A stretch of 6,356 nucleotides of DNA from NCBI GenBank assembly GCA_026418755.1, contig JAOAAR010000118.1, positions 1-6,356 of the forward strand, in the 5' to 3' direction. Both the position numbers and the translations under genes were made by a program. The notes under the pieces were generated by a model, which saw nothing but the letters and a program-made list of their open reading frames with translations, ran no database searches and was not told the DNA's origin. Shown here one piece after another: positions 1 through 5,366 of this stretch. The stretch is from Planctomycetota bacterium (lineage in GTDB: Bacteria > Planctomycetota > SKW154). Position 1 is the stretch's first letter. Each line of letters begins with the position of its first letter.

Positions 1-811
1 GAACAGGAATGAAGGAAGTCTAAAGCCTTCTTACAAGGAGGAAGATTTGAAGAGAGGGGTGCTTTTTGCGAAGTATGCGGCTCTTGCTGTCAAGAATGCA
101 AGGTTTGCGGAGACCATAATCAAAGAGAACAGGAATCTTAAGGCGGCAGATTTGTCGCGTGCAGGCGCAATCGCGGAGATTCTTCACGAGTTACGCACTC
201 CTATTTCTGCTCTTCGCACCTATTTGGACAATTTTATTTCAGGAGTTTTTGGTGAGCTGACGGCGACACAGAAGATTAAGGCTCAAAAAATGGTGGAGCA
301 GATTGAGAAGATAAATTCAATTATAGAAAGGCTTCAAAAGGGTGCCCAGAAGGAGTTGAAATTGAAAAGAGTCTCCCTTGCTCGTCTTGTGGAGAATGCA
401 CTTGATACGACGGAGCACCTTTTGAAAGAGGCAGGACTCTCTGTTGAGGTGAATCTACCTGAAGAACAAGAAATTGTTGTTGATGAGCAGATGTTTGAGC
501 AAGCAATTGTGAATATTTTGACGAATGCGGCGAAGTATGCAGGCTCGGGAGCATCCGTTATAGTTTCCGCCAAAATAGAGAAGCATAGTCTTCTTCTGTG
601 TATTGCAAACAGCGGGGAAGGGATTCCGCCGAGTGAGTTGGACAGAATCTTCAAGGAGAGTTACAGGTTGAAGAAGCACTTGAAAGTGGAAGGTTCTGGT
701 TTAGGGCTTAAGATAGTGAAGAGGATTGTGGAGGCGCATGGCGGGGAGGTATGGGCGGAGTCGCCTGGTGAAAGAGGTGCACTCTTTTATATACGGATAC
801 CTGTGCAATAG
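1..811 (+). CDS. Sensor histidine kinase, C-terminal part (GAF end, HisKA, HATPase_c); 5' end outside window
   Basis: Autophosphorylating sensor kinase that would pass phosphate to a response regulator, probably the receiver encoded 21 bases downstream. The frame is open to the left edge. The residues encoded by about 2-115 (NRNEG, YKEEDL, FAKYAALAVKNAR) resemble the end of a GAF domain, so the true start lies upstream of the window. A HisKA helix follows with the H-box HELRTP; the phospho-acceptor His is at 185-187. The HATPase_c domain carries the N-box (TNAAKY, Asn at 524-526), a G1 box reading NSGEGI at 608-625, an F-box-like IFKESYR, and G2 GSGLGL at 692-709, and ends normally in an IRIPV strand before TAG. 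The G1 box has Asn where Asp is usual. No membrane segment is visible, so this part is soluble; a membrane anchor could lie upstream. TTG at 47 is a possible internal start. The family call is very secure; signal and partner are unknown. Confidence 0.93.
   Translation, partial: NRNEGSLKPSYKEEDLKRGVLFAKYAALAVKNARFAETIIKENRNLKAADLSRAGAIAEILHELRTPISALRTYLDNFISGVFGELTATQKIKAQKMVEQIEKINSIIERLQKGAQKELKLKRVSLARLVENALDTTEHLLKEAGLSVEVNLPEEQEIVVDEQMFEQAIVNILTNAAKYAGSGASVIVSAKIEKHSLLLCIANSGEGIPPSELDRIFKESYRLKKHLKVEGSGLGLKIVKRIVEAHGGEVWAESPGERGALFYIRIPVQ
35..49 (+). promoter_or_regulatory. Shine-Dalgarno-like AAGGAGG before TTG 47, inside the kinase frame
   Basis: AAGGAGG at 35-41 lies 5 bases before TTG at 47, a near-perfect ribosome binding site followed by a permitted start codon. 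The same bases in frame encode Lys-Glu-Glu-Asp, which fits the acidic stretch expected near the end of a GAF domain, so the match may be a by-product of those codons. If used, it would yield a 254-residue protein holding only the HisKA and ATPase domains. I think it is more likely coincidental. Confidence 0.25.
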
Positions 812-832
812 ACGGTTGTAGGATGGTTTGTA

Positions 833-1237
833 GTGAAAGATGGGAAGTTTCTGGTGCTGGTTGTCGAGGATGATATAGATACGAGAGACAACATAAAGGC
901 TCGGCTTATACAAGAAGGCTACGAGGTGGTCACTTGTTTTGACGGTTTGCGTGCGTTGGAGGTTATTCGGAAGCAGAATGTGGATTTTGTGGTTCTGGAT
1001 ATCATGATTCCCGGGCTTATAGGGTATCATCTCTGCCGTTTGGTCAAGTTTGATGAGAGGTTTCAGCATCTTCCAATACTGGTGCTTACCGCCAAGACTG
1101 ATGCGAAGTTCAAGCAGTTGTCAGAGCGAGCAGGTGCGGATAGATTTCTGACAAAGCCGTTTGATATGAACAAACTGGTTACCGTTATAAACTCGTATTT
1201 CAAAGAGGGGCGTGAGCATGGCGGAGGAACTGCTTGA
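833..1237 (+). CDS. Stand-alone response regulator receiver (REC) protein, 134 aa
   Basis: Single receiver domain that should accept phosphate from a histidine kinase; it has no DNA-binding or enzymatic output domain. The fold is complete: acidic pocket EDD (residues 12-14), phospho-acceptor Asp56 in VVLDIMIP, switch Thr86 in VLTAK, and Lys108 in the TKPF motif. Residues after about 125 are a short tail (ending EHGGGTA) without domain character, encoded where the gene overlaps pilB. The start is GTG at 833; AGGA at 820-823 sits 9 bases before it, and the next in-frame codons upstream lead to the kinase stop without a better start. The position between a kinase and a pilus ATPase suggests a phosphorelay or protein-interaction role of the CheY/PilG kind, but the target is not shown by the sequence. 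Receiver identity is essentially certain; its partner is inferred. Confidence 0.95.
   Translation: MKDGKFLVLVVEDDIDTRDNIKARLIQEGYEVVTCFDGLRALEVIRKQNVDFVVLDIMIPGLIGYHLCRLVKFDERFQHLPILVLTAKTDAKFKQLSERAGADRFLTKPFDMNKLVTVINSYFKEGREHGGGTA
1204..1220 (+). promoter_or_regulatory. Ribosome binding site choosing ATG 1218 for the PilB-type ATPase
   Basis: AGAGGGG at 1204-1210 lies inside the receiver gene. Its GAGG core (1205-1208) is 9 bases from ATG 1218 but only 3 bases from the alternative GTG at 1212, which is too close. ATG 1218 is therefore the preferred start, giving a 20-base overlap with the end of the receiver gene and probable translational coupling. Confidence 0.65.
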
Positions 1238-2912
1238 GATTTTAACGAGGGAAGGATTGATAACAGAAGTAGAGGCGGAGAAGGTGCGTCTTGAGCAGCG
1301 ACGCACAGGGGAACCAACAAAGACGATTTTAATCAATCTGAAACTTTTGACGGAGGAGCAGATAGCCGAGACGGTTGCGCGTCAGTTGCGAATCCCCTAT
1401 GTTGAGTTAGACCATTATATTATTGAGCGGAAAGCGTTGGAAGCGGTCACTGAGAAGATGGCGCGGGAAAGTCTCGTTATCCCGCTTTACCAGTTAGGCG
1501 ACACTGTAGTGATTGCTGTCGCTGACCCCTTCAACATTTACGCAGTGGATGAGATACAGTCTCGTAGAGGGGGTGATGTGCTGGTTACAGTCGCGACGGA
1601 ATCGGCAATCCGCCGCTCTATCGAACATTATTACCGTGTTACGGACAGTGTACGAGATGTTGTCAAGTCGCTTGAGTCGAGTCGTGTGGGTGCGCCTGTT
1701 GCCGAAGTAGAAAAGATAAGCGAGGAAGAGAGGCTCGCTCAGGAACCACCGGTGGTGCGTCTTGTCAATCTCATCATCACACAGGCTATCAGGGATAGGG
1801 CAAGTGACATACACATAGAACCCCGCAAGGAGGGGTTGTGCGTCCGTTTTCGTATAGATGGCATCTTGAGGGAGACTATAAAGGTGCCTCCAAAACTTCA
1901 GCCGCCTGTGCTTACCCGCATAAAGATTCTGGCAGGGATGAACATAGCGGAGAAGAGGCTTCCTCAAGACGGCCATATTGAGGTAGAGAGAGATGGGAAA
2001 GAGATTGACCTTCGTGTTGCCACATATCCGACGACACTGGGAGAAAAGGTGGTTATGAGGGTTCTTTACCGCGGTGGGATTCGGTTAGGACTCTCGCAGT
2101 TGGGTTTCGAGCCTGAAATGCTTCAAAAGTTTCAGAAGATTGTTTTGCAGCCGTACGGGATGATTCTTTCCACAGGACCGACAGGGTGCGGCAAGACTAC
2201 CACTCTTTATGCAGCGCTGGATACTATTAATACTCCTGAGAAGAACATCTTGACGATTGAGGACCCTGTTGAATACGAGTTGGAGTTGGTGAATCAATCA
2301 CAGGTTAACCCAAAAGCGGGGCTTACCTTTGCCACAGGTTTGAGGGCGATGTTCCGTTTGGACCCAGATATTATAATGGTAGGGGAGATTCGCGACCTTC
2401 AGAGCGCGCAGATAGCGGTACAAGCGGCTCTCACAGGCCATCTGGTTTTTTCTTCGCTTCATACCAACGATGCGCCGTCTACTGCCACTCGCTTAGTTGA
2501 TATGGGAATTGAACCGTATCTTGTCGCTTCAACCCTTTTGTGCTCCCTGAGTCAGAGGCTTGTTCGCGTTCTTTGTAGTGAATGCAAAGAGCAATATGAA
2601 GCGACGGATTACGACAAGGGGATACTCGGAGTTCCGTTAGAAGAGAAAGTGATTTTGTATACAGCGAGAGGTTGTAAGCATTGCAACCAGACAGGTTATT
2701 ACGGAAGGACTGGCATATTTGAGATGATGGTGCTTGACGAAACGATTCGGCGATTGATTGTGTCAAAGGCGACCACTTCTGCCATACGCGAAGCAGCGGT
2801 CGCAGCGGGAATGGTCACGCTCAGACAGGCAGGAATCAGAAAAGCATTAGCAGGAATCACATCGCTTTCCGAGGTGATGCGTGTGATAGGTGAAGAGAGT
2901 GCAATGTATTGA
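1218..2912 (+). CDS. pilB: Type IV pilus assembly / type II secretion ATPase PilB (GspE family)
   Basis: Cytoplasmic hexameric ATPase that powers pilin polymerisation from the inner-membrane platform. From ATG 1218 it has 564 residues, normal for PilB. An N-terminal MshEN/T2SSE_N-type domain covers about residues 1-140 (two copies of a GLITE / LLTEEQ-like pattern). The core follows: Walker A GPTGCGKT (320-327), Asp box TIEDPVEYE (Glu348, Asp349), Walker B region IIMVGEIRD (Glu390), and His box with His415 in SSLHTND. A C-terminal tetracysteine zinc site is formed by Cys453, Cys456, Cys486 and Cys489 (CSEC and CKHC), typical of assembly ATPases and absent from PilT retraction ATPases. Walker A carries Cys where Ser is common. 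The N-terminal domain lacks the RLG residues tied to cyclic-di-GMP binding in MshEN proteins, so binding is doubtful. The pilC-type gene directly downstream supports a pilus/secretion motor; T4P versus T2SS cannot be settled here. Confidence 0.95.
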   Translation: MAEELLEILTREGLITEVEAEKVRLEQRRTGEPTKTILINLKLLTEEQIAETVARQLRIPYVELDHYIIERKALEAVTEKMARESLVIPLYQLGDTVVIAVADPFNIYAVDEIQSRRGGDVLVTVATESAIRRSIEHYYRVTDSVRDVVKSLESSRVGAPVAEVEKISEEERLAQEPPVVRLVNLIITQAIRDRASDIHIEPRKEGLCVRFRIDGILRETIKVPPKLQPPVLTRIKILAGMNIAEKRLPQDGHIEVERDGKEIDLRVATYPTTLGEKVVMRVLYRGGIRLGLSQLGFEPEMLQKFQKIVLQPYGMILSTGPTGCGKTTTLYAALDTINTPEKNILTIEDPVEYELELVNQSQVNPKAGLTFATGLRAMFRLDPDIIMVGEIRDLQSAQIAVQAALTGHLVFSSLHTNDAPSTATRLVDMGIEPYLVASTLLCSLSQRLVRVLCSECKEQYEATDYDKGILGVPLEEKVILYTARGCKHCNQTGYYGRTGIFEMMVLDETIRRLIVSKATTSAIREAAVAAGMVTLRQAGIRKALAGITSLSEVMRVIGEESAMY

Positions 2913-2926
2913 GGTTTATTTCTGTG
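2911..2926 (+). promoter_or_regulatory. Ribosome binding site choosing GTG 2924 for the PilC-type protein
   Basis: GAGG at 2911-2914 overlaps the pilB stop codon and is 9 bases from GTG 2924. The longer alternative, TTG at 2909, would start before this site and has no comparable site upstream. Starting at GTG gives MPVFKFKARD, matching the usual N-terminus of PilC/GspF proteins. Confidence 0.7.
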
Positions 2927-4147
2927 CCTGTCTTCAAGTTCAAAGCAAGGGATGCGTTAGGCAAACCCATAACAGGAGAGATGGAGGCTGAGAACGAGCA
3001 GGGGGTCGCCAACACATTAGCCGAGAAGGGGTTGTATGTCATCACAGTAGAGGCAAAGCCTGATAGAAAGTTAGTGGAGCGGATAACAGGCATACCCACT
3101 GAGCCCCGAATCAGGTCTTTTGAGATGGTGGCTCTTTTGCGACAACTCTCCACAATGGTTCGTGCGGGTATTCCCATACTTTCTGCGTTCGATTTAATGC
3201 TTGAGCGAGCCTCGAGTCATAGACTGCGCGCCATACTTCAGGATATTCGAGATTCTCTTGCCGGGGGAAGTAGTCTTTCTCAAGCTTTCGGAGCGAAAAG
3301 AAGAAATTTTAGCCCCTTGATGGTCTCTGCGGTGGAGGTAGGAGAGGCGACAGGAAACATCGAGACAGTCCTGACTCGTCTGGCAGCGTACAAGGAGATG
3401 GAGCATAATCTTCGTGCTTCAATTCGCTCCGCTATGGCATACCCGACGGTCATCTTCTTGGTCGCAATAGGGGTCGCCACTTTTCTGGTCGTTTCCGTAC
3501 TTCCGAAGTTTGAGGCGGTTTACAGTCGTGTCGGGGTTGTTCTGCCACTTCCTACGCGTATCCTTCTTGCCATTTCCCATTTCTTGCAAAACTACTGGTA
3601 TTTTCTTATTGCCGCTGTTGCCGCTGTAATCGTTGCGCTCATTCTCTTTAAACGCTCCACAACAGGCTCACGCTTTTTTGACAGACTCTGGCTTAAGGTG
3701 CCTATAATCTCTACATTCACATACAAGTCGGCGGTTCTCCGTTTCGTCAGAGCAATGGAACTAATGGTTAGAACTGGTGTTGACATCATTCTTGCTCTGG
3801 ATATTGCAGCCGGCACTGTGGGCAACTCCGTTATTGAACGAGCCATCCGAGGAGCAAAAGAGAATATTCGTGACGGTGCTTCTCTCTCCGAATCCCTCGT
3901 TCTTGCCGATGTGTTCGAGCCGATAGTTGTTCAAATGGTTAAAGTAGGGGAAGAGACCGGCACCGTTGACGAATTATTGAGTCTGCTGGCGTCGGACTGT
4001 GAACAGGAGTTAAACCGTCTCGTTCAGAATTTGCCGAAGATAATAGAACCGATTATGCTGGTTTTTATTGCTTTCATCGTGTTCATAATTGCTCTTTCTC
4101 TTTTTCTGCCCATCTTCAATCTCATAACAACTCTCAAGAAGATATAA
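2924..4147 (+). CDS. pilC: Type IV pilus / type II secretion inner-membrane platform protein PilC (GspF family)
   Basis: Polytopic inner-membrane protein forming the platform on which the PilB-type ATPase acts. From GTG 2924 it has 407 residues, the usual length. It opens with the family-typical MPVFKFKARDALGK and contains two homologous T2SSF cytoplasmic domains at about residues 66-190 and 268-390. Each repeats an RQLSTMVRAGIP / RAMELMVRTGVD segment and a VGEATGNI (139-146) / VGEETGTV (341-348) segment, showing the internal duplication. Hydrophobic membrane helices lie at about 174-193, 224-242 and 374-397, followed by a short basic tail (LKKI). The gene starts 11 bases after pilB ends, and GAGG for its start overlaps the pilB stop, so the two are probably translated together. 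The family call is secure; PilC is preferred over GspF mainly from the absence of visible secretion-specific neighbours, so that choice is less certain. Confidence 0.94.
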   Translation: MPVFKFKARDALGKPITGEMEAENEQGVANTLAEKGLYVITVEAKPDRKLVERITGIPTEPRIRSFEMVALLRQLSTMVRAGIPILSAFDLMLERASSHRLRAILQDIRDSLAGGSSLSQAFGAKRRNFSPLMVSAVEVGEATGNIETVLTRLAAYKEMEHNLRASIRSAMAYPTVIFLVAIGVATFLVVSVLPKFEAVYSRVGVVLPLPTRILLAISHFLQNYWYFLIAAVAAVIVALILFKRSTTGSRFFDRLWLKVPIISTFTYKSAVLRFVRAMELMVRTGVDIILALDIAAGTVGNSVIERAIRGAKENIRDGASLSESLVLADVFEPIVVQMVKVGEETGTVDELLSLLASDCEQELNRLVQNLPKIIEPIMLVFIAFIVFIIALSLFLPIFNLITTLKKI

Positions 4148-4156
4148 GGTTCTTTT

Positions 4157-5350
4157 ATGTTGAGCGGTGCTTTCTCAATAGGGTGTAAAACGAATCAATA
4201 TGAGACCGAGTTGTTAAAAGAGGCACTCTCAGCGGTAGAGAAAGAGGTTATACTCTTGAACACCTGCGCCGTTACCGCTGAGGCTGAGCATAAGTCGCTT
4301 AAGACTCTTCGCTCCATTCTGCGTAAATTTCCTACTGCTACTGTTATTGTTACAGGTTGTATGGTCGGATATAAACCTAACAAGTTCAAGCATCCGCGAA
4401 TCATCGCTATTCCGAACGAGCAGAAAGAGAAGATTCCTGAAATGTTTGAAGTCCAGCCACTTGAATTTATAAACTCGTTTTCTGAGCATTCCCGTGCTTT
4501 TGTAAAAGTTGCAGATGGATGTCCACACGGATGCTCTTACTGTATCGTTAGGCATCTTCGCGGAAGTTTGAGAAGCAGGACAATCCATTCCATCCTTGAA
4601 GAGGCACACTTTCTATCAGAGAAAGGTTACAAAGAGATTGTTCTGACCGCAGTCAATCTGTCTGCATACGGCAGAGACATCGGAACCGACCTTGCTACTC
4701 TTGTTAAATCTCTTGATTCTTCGTCCCTATTTCCTCGAATTCGCCTTTCGTCGCTTGAGATGCACTTTATGGACGAGCGGCTCCTTTCTGTCCTCGCAAG
4801 TTGTCAGCATCTGTGTCCCCATTTTCATATACCGCTTCAGTCAGGCTCGGACAAGATTCTCGCGAGGATGAACCGCCCTTATTCAGCGGAGAAATTTCTT
4901 GCAGTTGTGGAGAGGTTGAAAAGAGCCTTTGACAGACCTGCCTTCACAACCGACATAATCGTTGGATTTCCAGGCGAGACGGAGAAAGAGTTTGAGGAGA
5001 CATTGTCGGTCGCAAGAGATGCAAGGTTCTGCCGTATTCATATATTCCCATTTTCGCCAAGAGATGGGACGGAAGCAGCCACTTTTCCTGAACGGCTTCC
5101 CAAGAGTCTCGTTAGAGACCGACTGAAAAGACTCAAGGAGTTAGCCGATTCCCTTTCAGAAGAATATCGCCGAAGCCTTGTAGGCATCAAAGAGACGGTC
5201 ATTGTCGAGAAATCAGGTTGTGAGACGATAGGGCTTATAGAACGGTATCAGAAGGTAAAGGTGGAAAATCTTTCTGGGAAAAGAGGAGAATATCTTCCCG
5301 TTGAAGTCCAAGCGCTTTGCAATTCTACTCTTGTTGCTGTCTGCATCTGA
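4157..5350 (+). CDS. mtaB: tRNA (t6A37-C2) methylthiotransferase MtaB, radical SAM
   Basis: MiaB-family radical-SAM enzyme that adds a methylthio group to C2 of N6-threonylcarbamoyladenosine 37, giving ms2t6A in ANN-decoding tRNAs. The 397 residues show the full order. The N-terminal UPF0004 domain has the auxiliary-cluster cysteines Cys10 (GCKTNQYET), Cys37 (NTCAVT) and Cys68 (TGCM). The radical-SAM CxxxCxxC is Cys122, Cys126 and Cys129 (GCPHGCSYC). Then come TAVNLSAYG, HIPLQSGSD near 221-231, and GFPGET near 270. A weak TRAM-like tail covers about 340-397. GCK-NQYET, NTCAVT and the VNL-YG motif point to MtaB (YqeV type) rather than MiaB or RimO. ATG 4157 follows AAGG (4146-4149) with 7 bases between, and the gene begins 9 bases after pilC. 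The protein is somewhat shorter than usual, mainly between Cys68 and Cys122. The link to the pilus genes is probably only co-transcription. Confidence 0.92.
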   Translation: MLSGAFSIGCKTNQYETELLKEALSAVEKEVILLNTCAVTAEAEHKSLKTLRSILRKFPTATVIVTGCMVGYKPNKFKHPRIIAIPNEQKEKIPEMFEVQPLEFINSFSEHSRAFVKVADGCPHGCSYCIVRHLRGSLRSRTIHSILEEAHFLSEKGYKEIVLTAVNLSAYGRDIGTDLATLVKSLDSSSLFPRIRLSSLEMHFMDERLLSVLASCQHLCPHFHIPLQSGSDKILARMNRPYSAEKFLAVVERLKRAFDRPAFTTDIIVGFPGETEKEFEETLSVARDARFCRIHIFPFSPRDGTEAATFPERLPKSLVRDRLKRLKELADSLSEEYRRSLVGIKETVIVEKSGCETIGLIERYQKVKVENLSGKRGEYLPVEVQALCNSTLVAVCI

Positions 5351-5366
5351 TATTCAGAAAACATCC

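Noticed and set aside
701..1069. A 122-codon - strand open frame spanning the kinase-receiver junction
   Set aside because: Antisense to two confident genes, with no domain-like features; a shadow frame.
1494..1976. A 160-codon open frame on the - strand opposite pilB
   Set aside because: It lies entirely within the well-supported PilB ATPase gene, its translation has no recognisable domain, and no ribosome binding site or independent context supports it.
3610..3630. Short repeated GCCGCTGTT units in pilC
   Set aside because: It encodes an Ala/Val-rich membrane helix (AAVAAV); the repetition is explained by residue composition rather than a DNA repeat.
5346..5358. Perfect short palindrome TCTGA-TAT-TCAGA over the mtaB stop codon
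   Set aside because: Arms of 5 bases are expected by chance in 6 kb, and no T run follows on either strand.
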